A DNA stretch of 64,000 bases from an uncultured Oscillospiraceae bacterium (GCA_934462925.1 CAKSIT010000006.1:97665-161664); one strand, 5' to 3'; positions 9,187 through 18,411 are shown, counted from the stretch's first letter. A program made the numbers and translations. Notes: generated from the letters alone by a model not told the origin.

Positions 9187-9528
9187 GTGGACGGCGGATA
9201 TTTGCAGATGATACTGGCGCTCGTCGGCGTTCTCGCGCTCATTTTCGTGGTGTTTTGGCTTATGAAGAAGCTCAACGCGCGCACCTCGCTCTACGACAGC
9301 CGCCACATGAAGATACTCGAGCGCATAAACCTAGGCCCTGACAAAATGCTGCTGCTTGTAAGCGTATGCGGCAAGTGCATGGTGCTTGGCGTCACGGCGA
9401 ATCACGCGGAGAAAATATGCGACCTTGAGCAGACCGAAAAGGAGCTTACCGCAAAGCCCGACGGCGCGCCCCCGTCATTCGGGGAGAGCTTCAAAACAGT
9501 TATGCAGAACATGATGAAGAAGAAGTAA
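9187..9528 (+). CDS. fliO: Flagellar biosynthetic protein FliO/FliZ
   Basis: A 113-residue protein with one N-terminal membrane helix (about residues 5-28, LVGVLALIFVVFWLM) and a small cytoplasmic domain with RINLGPDKMLLLVSVCGKCM, the FliO pattern. FliO helps assemble the FliP ring of the flagellar export gate. The start is GTG 9187 after AGAAGGGGGC; it begins a new transcriptional stretch after the cheY terminators and ends 13 bp before the preferred fliP start. Confidence 0.88.
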   Translation: MDGGYLQMILALVGVLALIFVVFWLMKKLNARTSLYDSRHMKILERINLGPDKMLLLVSVCGKCMVLGVTANHAEKICDLEQTEKELTAKPDGAPPSFGESFKTVMQNMMKKK

Positions 9529-9541
9529 CGGAGGAGTGGCA

Positions 9542-10426
9542 ATGCTTAAGAAACTTTGTCAATGGGACAAAAAGCTGGTGATAAAGTTCGCCGTTTCGCT
9601 TTTTGTCACGATTTTCCTTGCCGTGATGTTCTTCGGACTGTGCGCATATGCGGAAACGACCGAGACTGCGGGTCAGACCGCCGCCTCCGCCGAGGCGGGC
9701 GGCTATCTTGACACGCCCGCGCAGAACGTAGGGGACAGCCCCACGTCATCGGTTTTGCAGGAGGTAATCGGCGTTGACGCGTCGCAGCCGCTCGAGGTAA
9801 TCCTGCTGCTGACGCTCATAGCGCTAGCGCCCTCGATACTCATTATGATGACGTGCTTTACACGCATTATCATCGTGCTGAGCTTTCTGCGAAGCGCAAT
9901 GCAGCTGCAAAGCACTCCGCCAAACATGGTGCTTACGGGAATGGCGCTCTTTTTAACGCTTTTCATCATGATGCCCGTGTTTACCGAGATAAACGAGATA
10001 GCCTACCAGCCCTACGTCAACGAGCAGATGACTACAAAGGAGGCAGTGGAGGCCGCGAGCGTTCCGCTAAGGCGCTTTATGCTTAAGCAGACCGCGAACG
10101 ACGACCTCGACTTCTTTATCGACCTGTCGAAGATGGAAGAACCCGAGGGCGGCTACACCGAGGAGTACATACAAAACGATCTGCCGCTTACGGTCATCGT
10201 GCCGTCGTTTATGATAAGCGAGCTTAAGCGCGCGTTCCAGATGGGATTTCTCATTTACATTCCGTTCCTCGTCATAGACATTGTTGTAGGCAGTACGCTG
10301 ATGTCGATGGGTATGATGATGCTGCCGCCCGCTATGATATCCATGCCGTTCAAGATACTGATATTCGTGCTTGCGGACGGGTGGAATCTGCTGATAGGGT
10401 CGGTGGTTTCGAGCTACAACTGGTAG
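9542..10426 (+). CDS. fliP: Flagellar export gate protein FliP
   Basis: FliP is a core membrane protein of the type III export gate. An N-terminal hydrophobic signal-like segment (about residues 16-35) is followed by a short periplasmic region, then helices with SILIMMTCFTRIIIVLSFLR and AMQLQSTPPNMVLTGMALFL, both highly conserved in FliP. The C-terminal pair of helices with GMMMLPPAMISMPFKILIF completes the family. ATG 9542 is preferred over GTG 9536 because it has GGAGGA at 7-bp spacing. fliQ begins 27 bp downstream. Confidence 0.96.
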   Translation: MLKKLCQWDKKLVIKFAVSLFVTIFLAVMFFGLCAYAETTETAGQTAASAEAGGYLDTPAQNVGDSPTSSVLQEVIGVDASQPLEVILLLTLIALAPSILIMMTCFTRIIIVLSFLRSAMQLQSTPPNMVLTGMALFLTLFIMMPVFTEINEIAYQPYVNEQMTTKEAVEAASVPLRRFMLKQTANDDLDFFIDLSKMEEPEGGYTEEYIQNDLPLTVIVPSFMISELKRAFQMGFLIYIPFLVIDIVVGSTLMSMGMMMLPPAMISMPFKILIFVLADGWNLLIGSVVSSYNW

Positions 10427-10453
10427 CGGCGCAGCGGAAAGGGGCGATTTCAA

Positions 10454-10726
10454 ATGACCGAGGACCTTGTCCTTGAGATATTCCGAGAGGCCATAATGCT
10501 CATGTTCAAGCTGGCGCTTCCGGTGCTTCTCGTGGCGATGATAGTCGGGCTTGTGATAGCGATACTCCAGGCGGCAACGCAGGTGCATGAGCAGACGCTC
10601 ACCTTTGCGCCAAAGGCGGTTGCGGTGGGGCTTACGCTGTTCTTCTTAGGTCCGTGGATGATGGAGGAGTGCATAGACTTCATCAATTTCATCACCGAAA
10701 AGATGGCGCAGATACCCATAACATAA
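10454..10726 (+). CDS. fliQ: Flagellar export gate protein FliQ
   Basis: An 89-90-residue protein with two membrane helices and the family pattern ALPVLLVAMIVGLVIAILQA then ATQVHEQTLTFAPK. FliQ packs around FliP and FliR in the export gate. Length and position between fliP and fliR are standard. An AAAGGGG site lies ahead of the ATG. Confidence 0.95.
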   Translation: MTEDLVLEIFREAIMLMFKLALPVLLVAMIVGLVIAILQAATQVHEQTLTFAPKAVAVGLTLFFLGPWMMEECIDFINFITEKMAQIPIT

Positions 10727-10736
10727 GGGGCGCGCC

Positions 10737-11519
10737 GTGTCAGAGATATGGACAACGATACAGACGAACTTCGTCGTTTACATAATGGTGCTGGCGCGCG
10801 TGGGCGGAATATTCACGTTCAACCCGATTTTCTCGCGCAACGGCGTGCCTACGTATATCAAGGCGGGCTGCTCGGTAGTTCTCGCGGCTGTGATGACGGC
10901 GGCGGGTACGGCGCAGTATACAATGCCCGCGGGGCTTCTCCCGTTCGCGTTCGACCTTGCAAAGGAGCTGCTTATAGGCGCTGTGCTGGGATTCTTTGTG
11001 AACCTTATGCTGCAGGTGTTTGCGGTGGCGGGCGAGGTTTCGGATATGCAGCTGGGGCTTTCAATGGCTAAGAGCTACGACCCCACGTTCGGCAACGCGA
11101 GCCTGCTCACGCAGTATTACAACTACTGGTTCATGATATACTTCTTTGCCGTGGGAGGGCATCTGAGCTATATAAAGCTCTTTCAGGTGTCGTTTGAAAC
11201 GATACCCATAGGGTGGACAAGCTTCAACATAAACCTTGCGTACATCGCCGTAAGCTATTTCCAGACGGTGCTTACGCTCGGGCTTAAGCTTGCGCTGCCG
11301 GTCATAGCCTCGTCGCTCATTGCAGAGTTCTGCATAGGCGTGCTGATGAAGGCTGTGCCGACGATTCACGTTTTCACCTTAAACATACAGATAAAAATGC
11401 TCGTGGGCTTTGTGGTGCTGGCGGCAAGCTGCTCGGTAACGGCTGAGTTCATAGAGCGGCTTATGGGCATACTATTCACCAACCTTAACGGGCTTGTGGA
11501 GCAGTTTGCGGCAGTTTAA
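10737..11519 (+). CDS. fliR: Flagellar export gate protein FliR
   Basis: A 260-residue polytopic membrane protein. The start shows FVVYIMVLARVGGIFTFNPI, with the conserved Arg-Gly in helix 1; later segments include AKELLIGAVLGFFVNLMLQV and QLGLSMAKSYDP, all typical of FliR. It completes the FliP5-FliQ4-FliR1 gate. Translation starts at GTG 10737, 11 bp after fliQ. flhB follows after 21 bp. Confidence 0.95.
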   Translation: MSEIWTTIQTNFVVYIMVLARVGGIFTFNPIFSRNGVPTYIKAGCSVVLAAVMTAAGTAQYTMPAGLLPFAFDLAKELLIGAVLGFFVNLMLQVFAVAGEVSDMQLGLSMAKSYDPTFGNASLLTQYYNYWFMIYFFAVGGHLSYIKLFQVSFETIPIGWTSFNINLAYIAVSYFQTVLTLGLKLALPVIASSLIAEFCIGVLMKAVPTIHVFTLNIQIKMLVGFVVLAASCSVTAEFIERLMGILFTNLNGLVEQFAAV

Positions 11520-11540
11520 TCCCGAGAAGGCGGTGGTCAA

Positions 11541-12605
11541 GTGGCGGGCGAGGAGAAAACCGAAAAGGCGACCCCGAAAAAGCGCCGCGACCAGCGTAAG
11601 GAGGGCAACGTTCTCCAGTCAAAGGAGATAGTAACGGCGGCGTCCGTGCTTGGCATATTTGCGTCAATGCGCCTGCTTGCAGGGTTTATGATGAAGAATA
11701 TGCTGAGCTACACCCAGCGCGCGTTTGAGAGCGTTGGCACAACGCAGGTGAACGCCGACAGCGCTATGGCGGTGTTTGTGGACGTTATAACGGTGACAGC
11801 CCTTGTGGTGCTGCCCATTTGCGCCGTTGCAATGCTGCTTGGCATAATACCAACCGTAGCGCAGACGCGCGGGCTTTTCACCATGAAAGCCCTGCGCCCG
11901 AAGTTCTCGAGGCTGAACCCGCTCGAGGGCGTGAAGAAGATGTTCTCCGCGCAGGCGTTTGTGGGCATAATAAAGGGTCTTGTCGAAGTCGTTATAATAG
12001 TGTACGTTGTGTACAACGAGATAAGCGACAGAATGCCGCGCATACTCGCGCTCATGGACGCGGGGCTAATGCAGGGACTTGCATACGCGGCGCTTTGCAT
12101 ATTCGACATTGTAATGCTTATATGCGTGGTGCTTGTGTTCGTGGCGGCTGCGGACTTTCTTTTCCAGTGGTGGCAGTTTGAGAAGAAGCTCAAAATGTCC
12201 AAGCAGGAGGTAAAAGAGGAGTTCAAGCAGATGGAGGGCGACCCGCAGGTAAAAAGCAAGATAAAGCAGCGCCAGCAGCAGATGGCGCAGTCGCGCATGA
12301 TGCAGGAAGTACCGTCCGCGGACGTTATTATAAGAAACCCGACGCATTATGCCGTGGCGCTGAAATACGACCAGGACAAGAACCGCGCGCCGCAGGTAGT
12401 CGCCAAGGGCAAGGACCTTATCGCGCAGCGGATAGTGCGCATAGCCGAGGAAAACGGCGTATATACGATGGAAAATCCCCCGCTTGCCCGCGCGCTTTAC
12501 GCGCAGGTGGACGTAGGGCGGGAGATACCGTTTGAGCTTTACGACGCGGTAGCAGAGGTGCTTACCGTGGTATACCGCGAGAAGCACAAAACGCTTCACG
12601 CGTGA
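11541..12605 (+). CDS. flhB: Flagellar export switch protein FlhB
   Basis: FlhB controls substrate specificity of the flagellar export apparatus through self-cleavage. The N-terminus EKTEKATPKKRRDQRKEGNV is the conserved cytoplasmic start; four membrane helices follow (to about residue 215). The cleavage motif NPTH is present in IIRNPTHYAVALKY near residue 266, so autocleavage between Asn and Pro is expected. The C-terminal domain is complete. It starts at GTG 11541; flhA begins 27 bp after its stop. Confidence 0.96.
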   Translation: MAGEEKTEKATPKKRRDQRKEGNVLQSKEIVTAASVLGIFASMRLLAGFMMKNMLSYTQRAFESVGTTQVNADSAMAVFVDVITVTALVVLPICAVAMLLGIIPTVAQTRGLFTMKALRPKFSRLNPLEGVKKMFSAQAFVGIIKGLVEVVIIVYVVYNEISDRMPRILALMDAGLMQGLAYAALCIFDIVMLICVVLVFVAAADFLFQWWQFEKKLKMSKQEVKEEFKQMEGDPQVKSKIKQRQQQMAQSRMMQEVPSADVIIRNPTHYAVALKYDQDKNRAPQVVAKGKDLIAQRIVRIAEENGVYTMENPPLARALYAQVDVGREIPFELYDAVAEVLTVVYREKHKTLHA

Positions 12606-12632
12606 CGATATAACGAAAGGGAGTGAGATGGC

Positions 12633-14720
12633 ATGGATATGATAAAGAAGATACTGTCAAATTCGATGGTGCTTTTCATCATATTTATCGTTATCGCCAT
12701 CATCATTCCGCTGCCGTCATGGCTGCTGGACTTCATGATAATGATGAACATAGCGCTCTCGCTCATCATACTTGTTATGACGATGTTCATCAAGGAGGCG
12801 CTTGAGTTCTCCGTATTCCCGACGGTGCTGCTGATTACGACCGTTCTGCGATTATCGCTCAACGTATCGACGACGCGCGGCATTCTGTCAAACGGGTACG
12901 CGGGCGAGGTAATAAAGGCGTTCGGCAACTTTGTTATGGGCGGCGACGCTATCGTCGGTTTCCTTATATTCATAATCATAGTTTTGGTAAACTTTATCGT
13001 TATCACCAAGGGTTCTGAGCGTGTATCCGAGGTAGCTGCGCGCTTTACGCTGGACGCAATGCCCGGTAAGCAGATGGCTATCGACGCGGACCTGAACTCG
13101 GGGCTTATAAACGAGGAGCAGGCGAAGATACGCCGTTCCAACATTCAGCGCGAGGCGGACTTCTACGGCTCAATGGACGGTGCTACCAAGTTCGTCAAGG
13201 GCGACGCTATCATGTCCATCATCACAACGCTCGTCAACATCATCGGCGGCGTTATCATCGGCATGGTGCGCGGCAACGGCGACTTCATGACGATACTCAA
13301 CACCTACTCGCTCGCGACTGTCGGCGACGGTCTTTGCTCGCAGATACCCGCGCTGCTCATTTCTGTAGCAACGGGTATGATAGTAACGCGCGCCGCGAGT
13401 CAGGATAGCTTAATGAACGACATCAAGAGCCAGTTTACCGCGCAGCCGTTCGTGCTGCTTATAGCGGGTATGGTAGTGCTTGTGATGATGTTTATACCGG
13501 GCTTCCCGACGTTTGTGCTGCTGATACTTGGCGTGCTGCTTATCGTCGCTGCGGTGCTACTCGACAAAAACAAGAAGAAGATGGCGCAGCTGGAGCTTGA
13601 GCAGCGCATGAAAGAGGAGCAGCGCGAGCTTGAAAAAGCCCCCGCGGACAACGACTACTACCGCGATATCGACAACGTGTTCAAGCTGCTTAACGTCGAG
13701 CCTATCGAGATGGAGTTCGGCTACAGCCTGCTAAGGCTTGTGGACGAGAAGAGCGGCGGCAACTTCATAGAGCGCGTGGTTATCTTCCGAAAACAGTTTG
13801 CGCTTGACATGGGTATGGTAATCCCCTCGGTAAGAATGACGGACAACCCCGAAATAAACCCCAACCAGTACATAATCAAGATAAAGGGCGAGGAAGTCGC
13901 ACGCGGCGAGATACTTGTAGACCACTATCTGGCGCTTGACAGCGGCGACGTTACCGCAGAGGTAGATGGCATAGACACGGTAGAGCCTGCGTTCGGGCTG
14001 CCCGCCAAGTGGATAAGTGAGGACAAGAAGATAATGGCGGACGTTGCGGGCTACACGCTTATCGACCCCGTTTCCGTTATGATAACGCACTGGTCCGAGA
14101 TAATGAAGCGCTACGCGCACGAGTTGCTGTCAAGGCAGGACGTTAATACAATGGTCGAAAACGTGAAGAAAACGAACCCGATTGTTGTCGATGACCTTAT
14201 ACCCAAGGTAATTTCTGTCGGATATCTACAGAAAGTATTGTCGAATCTTCTTAAAGAGGGCATACCGATACGCGACCTTGAAACGATACTCGAAACGCTC
14301 GGCGACCACACCAACGTTCTTAAGGACGTCGATATTGTGACGGAGTACGTGCGCCAGTCGCTTAAGCGCACGATAACGCACCGCTTCGCCGAGGCGAACT
14401 CGCTGCGCGTTATCACGCTTGATACCGCGATAGAGGACATGATAGTAAGCTCCGTTAAGAAGAACGACCAGGGCAGCTACCTTGCAATGTCGCCCGATGT
14501 CATTCAGCACATAGTCGCGGCGACAAATGCTGAAATAGATAAAATCAAGGACGTTATACCGACTGTAATAATCCTGACGTCCCCCGTTGTCCGCATTTAC
14601 TTCAAAAAGCTCACCGACCAGTTCATACCGAACATCACGGTGCTGTCTTACAGCGAAATAGACTCTACAGCGCAGATTCAGGCGATAGGGAATATCACGC
14701 TCAGCAAGGTCAATGCTTAA
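12633..14720 (+). CDS. flhA: Flagellar export protein FlhA
   Basis: FlhA is the large membrane protein of the export gate; its cytoplasmic ring docks chaperones and substrates. Eight membrane helices occupy about residues 8-320. The conserved FHIPEP-type region is represented by SVFPTVLLITTVLRLSLNVS, then TRGILSNGYAGEVIKAFG. The cytoplasmic half (about 340-695) has VIPSVRMTDNPEINPNQYII and the terminal ring domain. 695 residues is normal. After it the cluster jumps directly to sigD: no flhF or flhG follows. Confidence 0.97.
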   Translation: MDMIKKILSNSMVLFIIFIVIAIIIPLPSWLLDFMIMMNIALSLIILVMTMFIKEALEFSVFPTVLLITTVLRLSLNVSTTRGILSNGYAGEVIKAFGNFVMGGDAIVGFLIFIIIVLVNFIVITKGSERVSEVAARFTLDAMPGKQMAIDADLNSGLINEEQAKIRRSNIQREADFYGSMDGATKFVKGDAIMSIITTLVNIIGGVIIGMVRGNGDFMTILNTYSLATVGDGLCSQIPALLISVATGMIVTRAASQDSLMNDIKSQFTAQPFVLLIAGMVVLVMMFIPGFPTFVLLILGVLLIVAAVLLDKNKKKMAQLELEQRMKEEQRELEKAPADNDYYRDIDNVFKLLNVEPIEMEFGYSLLRLVDEKSGGNFIERVVIFRKQFALDMGMVIPSVRMTDNPEINPNQYIIKIKGEEVARGEILVDHYLALDSGDVTAEVDGIDTVEPAFGLPAKWISEDKKIMADVAGYTLIDPVSVMITHWSEIMKRYAHELLSRQDVNTMVENVKKTNPIVVDDLIPKVISVGYLQKVLSNLLKEGIPIRDLETILETLGDHTNVLKDVDIVTEYVRQSLKRTITHRFAEANSLRVITLDTAIEDMIVSSVKKNDQGSYLAMSPDVIQHIVAATNAEIDKIKDVIPTVIILTSPVVRIYFKKLTDQFIPNITVLSYSEIDSTAQIQAIGNITLSKVNA

Positions 14721-14746
14721 TTCGTAATTCGTAATGCGTAATTGTT
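14717..14746. repeat. Short tandem repeat between flhA and sigD
   Basis: Three 7-bp units of the form TTCGTAA, TTCGTAA, TGCGTAA lie immediately after (and overlap) the flhA stop. It marks the place where flhF, flhG and che genes are found in related clusters, so it may mark a deletion scar; this is inference. Confidence 0.5.
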
Positions 14747-14849
14747 CGATACATATTGTCGAATTTGAGAAAATTATTACGGATTGTAGATATATAGCGG
14801 ATAACGAAGCGTTGAAAGCTGTCGAAATATTACAGAGAGGAGAGCAATA

Positions 14850-15596
14850 GTGGACGCGAACATTTCCCGACAGATAGCCGAATATCAGCAGAGCGGCGAC
14901 ATCGCCCTGCGGAACGAGCTTGTCCTGAAGTGTATGGGACTTGTGCGCACCATTGTGCTTTCCATGAGGAATATGTACATAAAGTACACCGACGCAGACG
15001 ACGTTGTGAACGAGGGCGTGCTGGCGCTTATGGAGGCGCTTGACAGCTTTGACCCCGCAAAGGGCGCTAAGTTTGAGACCTACGCCACGCTGCGCATACG
15101 CGGCGCGGTGGTGGACTACATACGAAAGCAGGACTGGATACCGCGAAACGTAAGGAAATTTGCGCGCGCACTTGACAACGCGAACAGCAAGTTGTATAAT
15201 TTATATAACAGACCCCCTACGACCGCGGAGCTTGCACAGAGCATGGAGCTTTCAGAGGAAAAGCTGCTGCGCTGTATGGCGGACGCGGCGTGCAGCGTAA
15301 CGCTCTCGTTTGAGGAGCTGCTGTACGAGGACAATTTCGACGAGGCGGGGCAGTCCGCGCCCACAGACCACGAGCTTATGCAGCAGGAAATGCGCCGCAC
15401 GGTGGCGCAGGCTGTGGAGTCGCTTAAGGACAGGGAGCGCGAGGTAATAACGCTCTATTATTACAAAAACATGAAATACTCCGATATCGCAAAGGCGCTC
15501 GGGGTTTCCGAAAGCCGCGTGTGCCAGATACACGCAAAGGCGGCGCTTACGCTTAAGGCGGCGCTTACACCGTATGTTAAAGGAGAGGACGCATGA
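14850..15596 (+). CDS. sigD: Flagellar sigma factor, FliA/SigD/WhiG family
   Basis: A 248-residue sigma-28-type factor that directs late flagellar and chemotaxis promoters. Region 2 contains YIKYTDADDVVNEGVLALME and KFETYATLRIRGAVVDYIRK with the QDWIPR motif diagnostic of FliA/SigD. Region 3 is DNANSKLYNLYNRPPTTAEL; region 4 contains LKDREREVITLYYYKNMKYS and an HTH with GVSESRVCQIHAKA. GTG start with AGAGAGGAGAG upstream. The stop overlaps the next gene by 4 bp (ATGA), so the pair is translationally coupled. Confidence 0.95.
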   Translation: MDANISRQIAEYQQSGDIALRNELVLKCMGLVRTIVLSMRNMYIKYTDADDVVNEGVLALMEALDSFDPAKGAKFETYATLRIRGAVVDYIRKQDWIPRNVRKFARALDNANSKLYNLYNRPPTTAELAQSMELSEEKLLRCMADAACSVTLSFEELLYEDNFDEAGQSAPTDHELMQQEMRRTVAQAVESLKDREREVITLYYYKNMKYSDIAKALGVSESRVCQIHAKAALTLKAALTPYVKGEDA

Positions 15597-16330
15597 ACAG
15601 AGGGTTCTATTACGCCTGCAACGGCATGATACTCAACCAGCGCAAGCTGGACTGCATAGGCAACAACCTCGCTAACATGAGTACGTCGGGCTACAAGCGC
15701 GACACGATAATCACGCGCAGCTTCGACGAGCAGATGATACTTGTAAAGCACCGCGAGGAGCTTTCGGGAACGTTTGCGCACACCTATGTTGACACGAGCT
15801 ACACCGATTTACAGCAGGGTTCGCTTGAATATACCGAGTCGCCGTTCGACGTTGCGATAAACGGCAACGTGTACTTTAACATCATGGGCTACAACGGCGA
15901 GAGAATGCTCACGCGAAACGGCAACTGGGAGCTTGACGGCGAGGGCTATCTGTGCCTTTCCACGTCGGGGCGCATTCTCGGCGAAAACGGCGAGATACAC
16001 CTTGGCAGCGACGATTTTGTGATAGACGTTGACGGCAGCATTTACCAGAACGGCGAGCTTGTGGACCGCCTTGCGCTGTCCTACATAGACCCCGAGGGGA
16101 ACATCGACAAGTTCGGCGCGAATATGTTCACCTCCGTTGAGGCGGGCGACGTTCCCGCGGGGGAGAAGTTCGACATAATACAGGGCGCGGTAGAGCGTTC
16201 CAACATAGACCTTAACTACGAAATGACGATGATGATGAACGCGAACAGGCTTTACGAGGCGTCAAGCTCGGTGCTTAAGCTCAACGACGGCATAAATCAG
16301 AAGTCAGCTTCGCTTTGCAGGCTAAGCTAA
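15593..16330 (+). CDS. Flagellar rod/hook-basal body protein, FlgG/FlgF family (first copy)
   Basis: A 245-residue axial protein of the FlgF/FlgG (FlhO/FlhP) family. The N-terminal rod motif appears as LDCIGNNLANMSTSGYKRDT, the middle has the FDVAINGNVYFNIMG motif, and the C-terminus ends in the axial helix NIDLNYEMTMMMNANRLYEA. It forms part of the distal or proximal rod. Which exact subunit it is cannot be decided from the sequence alone. It overlaps sigD by 4 bp and is followed 18 bp later by a paralogue. Confidence 0.88.
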   Translation: MNRGFYYACNGMILNQRKLDCIGNNLANMSTSGYKRDTIITRSFDEQMILVKHREELSGTFAHTYVDTSYTDLQQGSLEYTESPFDVAINGNVYFNIMGYNGERMLTRNGNWELDGEGYLCLSTSGRILGENGEIHLGSDDFVIDVDGSIYQNGELVDRLALSYIDPEGNIDKFGANMFTSVEAGDVPAGEKFDIIQGAVERSNIDLNYEMTMMMNANRLYEASSSVLKLNDGINQKSASLCRLS

Positions 16331-16348
16331 GCGCCACGGAGGTAATAT

Positions 16349-17074
16349 ATGAACATAGCATTCCACACGGGTAAAACGGCGATGATAGCGCAGGCGCAGG
16401 CGCTCAGCGTTTACGGCAACAATATCGCCAACATAAACACCAACGGCTACCAGACGATACGCCCGACCTTTGCGGACACGCTCTATTCCGTGCAGCGTGA
16501 GACCGAGCCTGAGTGGCAGACGGGTCACGGCGCGTACGTGCAGAAAACCGACCTTATGTACGGCGAATCGCACTTTTATTATACAGAGCGCCCGCTCGAC
16601 TTCGCAATTGCGGGGGACGGCTTCTTTGCGGTGCAGGACCGCTTCGGCGACGTGAACTACACGCGCGACGGCGCGTTTTCCATGACGCAGGCGGAAACGG
16701 GCGAGTGGTATCTCGTAAGCGGCTCGGGCGAGTATGTGCTTGACTACGACATGAACAGGATAGTAGTGCCCTTTAACGAGGAGGGGACTGCCGCGGACTA
16801 CGACGAGCTTGCAAAGCTTGTGGGCGTGTTCGAGTTTGAGAACCCCTACGGCATAGAGGCGCACGGCACAAACCGCTACGTCGCGACGGACAGAAGCGGC
16901 GCGGTGACCGCGAACGCGGACCTCGAGAAGCTTCAGGGCGTGCTTATCGTATCGAACGTAGACCTTGCAACGCAGATGGTGAAGCTTATTGAAACACAGC
17001 GCGCGTATCAGATAAGCTCGCGCGTGGTAACGACCGCGGACGAGTTTACGCGGATAGCCAACAACCTCAGATAA
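16349..17074 (+). CDS. Flagellar rod/hook-basal body protein, FlgG/FlgF family (second copy)
   Basis: A 241-residue paralogue of the preceding gene. N-terminal axial motif SVYGNNIANINTNGYQTIRP, middle motif LDFAIAGDGFFAVQD (closest to FlgG) and C-terminal helix SNVDLATQMVKLIETQRAYQ. The better FlgG-like C-terminus suggests this is the FlgG (FlhP) counterpart and the upstream one the FlgF (FlhO) counterpart. CACGGAGGTAATAT precedes the ATG. cheC follows 14 bp downstream. Confidence 0.9.
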   Translation: MNIAFHTGKTAMIAQAQALSVYGNNIANINTNGYQTIRPTFADTLYSVQRETEPEWQTGHGAYVQKTDLMYGESHFYYTERPLDFAIAGDGFFAVQDRFGDVNYTRDGAFSMTQAETGEWYLVSGSGEYVLDYDMNRIVVPFNEEGTAADYDELAKLVGVFEFENPYGIEAHGTNRYVATDRSGAVTANADLEKLQGVLIVSNVDLATQMVKLIETQRAYQISSRVVTTADEFTRIANNLR

Positions 17075-17088
17075 ACGGAGATAAAACT

Positions 17089-17706
17089 ATGCTCAACGAC
17101 TACAACGACCTTACGCCCGTTGCCATAGACTGCCTTAAGGAAATAGGCAACATAGGCTCGGGGTGCGCGGCTTCAGCGCTTTCCTCAATGCTTGGAAAGG
17201 CTGTTAATATGCGCGTACCCGACGTGTGCGTGCTTGACTACCAGCAGGTAATAGACGCCATGGGCGGCCCTGAAAAAGTAATCACCGGTATACTTGTGCG
17301 GCTGCGCGGGGACATAAAGGGTATGATAATGTTCCTGCTTGAGGACAGCTTTGCAAAGGTCGTGCTTAGTACGTTTATGCAGGCGGAGGACGTGAGGGTG
17401 ATATCACTCGGCGAAACCGAGATGTCTGCCATCAAGGAGATGGGCAACATCATGGCAGGGTCGTATTTGCAGGCGCTCTCGCAGCTCACGGGGCTTACGA
17501 TAGACATGAGCGTGCCGTCCATGACGGTGGATATGCTCGGCGCTATTATGAGCGTACCGATAATCGAGTTTGCCGAGGTCGGGGACAAGGTTCTGTACAT
17601 CGACGATGGGTTTGTGATAGACGGCGTTGACATAAAGTCGAATATCATTCTTATCCCTGAGATGGAATCCCTGTCTACACTAATGGAAAAGCTCGGTGTT
17701 TTATGA
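17089..17706 (+). CDS. cheC: CheY-P phosphatase CheC
   Basis: CheC removes the phosphate from CheY and binds CheD. Two active-site helices are intact: CLKEIGNIGSGCAASALS (about residues 19-36) and AIKEMGNIMAGSYLQALS (about 110-127), both with the Glu and Asn of the consensus; this is the two-site class of CheC. Length 205 residues is normal. The stop overlaps the cheD start (ATGA), consistent with CheC-CheD complex formation. Confidence 0.95.
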   Translation: MLNDYNDLTPVAIDCLKEIGNIGSGCAASALSSMLGKAVNMRVPDVCVLDYQQVIDAMGGPEKVITGILVRLRGDIKGMIMFLLEDSFAKVVLSTFMQAEDVRVISLGETEMSAIKEMGNIMAGSYLQALSQLTGLTIDMSVPSMTVDMLGAIMSVPIIEFAEVGDKVLYIDDGFVIDGVDIKSNIILIPEMESLSTLMEKLGVL

Positions 17707-18185
17707 TGAGTAATATAACCATAGGCATTTCTGACCTTAAGGTGTGCAGAAAGCCCGATGTTCTTGTGACCTACGCTTTAGGCTCTTGTGTCGGAATTTG
17801 TCTTATTGACGCCGTTGCGGGCGTTGGCGGAATGTCGCACATAATGCTCCCCGACAGCACGCAGGCGGTAAACGGCGCGGCTACCCCAATGCGCTTTGCG
17901 GATACGGCCATACCCATGCTCGTACACGAAATGACGCTTATGGGCGCGAGCAGGGCGCGGCTTAAGGCTAAGATAGCGGGCGGCGCGGTAATGTTTTCCA
18001 CCGCAAGCGACAGGTTCAATATAGGCGAGCGCAACGTAAGCGCCGTAAAGGACGTTCTCCGCCACGAGGGTATACCGATAGTCGCGCAGGACACGGGTCT
18101 TGACTACGGCAGAACGGTGTTTTTCTACACCGACACGGGCGTTATGGAAGTCAAGGCGGCGGCAAAGGGCGTTAAGGAGCTTTAG
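17703..18185 (+). CDS. cheD: Chemoreceptor glutamine deamidase CheD
   Basis: CheD deamidates glutamines on chemoreceptors and is controlled by CheC. The catalytic Cys29 lies in LGSCVGICL and His46 in GMSHIMLP, at the spacing of the family; the third conserved region includes FNIGERNV. 160 residues is full length. It closes the flagellar cluster. The receptors and kinase it serves are not in the window. Confidence 0.95.
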   Translation: MMSNITIGISDLKVCRKPDVLVTYALGSCVGICLIDAVAGVGGMSHIMLPDSTQAVNGAATPMRFADTAIPMLVHEMTLMGASRARLKAKIAGGAVMFSTASDRFNIGERNVSAVKDVLRHEGIPIVAQDTGLDYGRTVFFYTDTGVMEVKAAAKGVKEL

Positions 18186-18201
18186 CGCGCCGTATCGGCG
18201 C

Positions 18202-18230
18202 TTGACAAGAGCGCATTTTTCTGATATAAT
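18202..18230 (+). promoter_or_regulatory. Promoter of the tRNA-Leu gene
   Basis: TTGACA (18202-18207), 17-bp spacer, TATAAT (18225-18230): a consensus sigma-A promoter 42 bp before the tRNA. Confidence 0.85.
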
Positions 18231-18271
18231 AGCAAAGGCGGCAGAGGCGGTGAAAATCCGCCTTAATATAT

Positions 18272-18355
18272 GCGGGTGTGGCGGAATTGGCAGACGCGCC
18301 AGATTTAGGTTCTGGTGGCTTCACCGTGCAGGTTCAAGTCCTGTCACCCGCACCA
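18272..18355 (+). tRNA. tRNA-Leu (anticodon TAG)
   Basis: The acceptor arm GCGGGTG pairs with CACCCGC, followed by discriminator A and encoded CCA. The anticodon stem CCAGA/TCTGG encloses a loop reading TAG at the anticodon positions. A long variable arm (GTGGCTTCACC region) is typical of class II tRNA-Leu. T-arm GGTTCAAGTCC is present. Confidence 0.95.
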
Positions 18356-18374
18356 TTGGCGTAACGCCGTGCTT

Positions 18375-18411
18375 AAAATTCGCCCCTAATAAGTTTGGGG
18401 CGAATTTTTTT
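18375..18411 (+). terminator. Terminator after tRNA-Leu
   Basis: The stem AATTCGCCCC/GGGGCGAATT with a 10-base loop is followed by a run of seven T. It lies 20 bp after the tRNA-Leu CCA. Confidence 0.88.
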
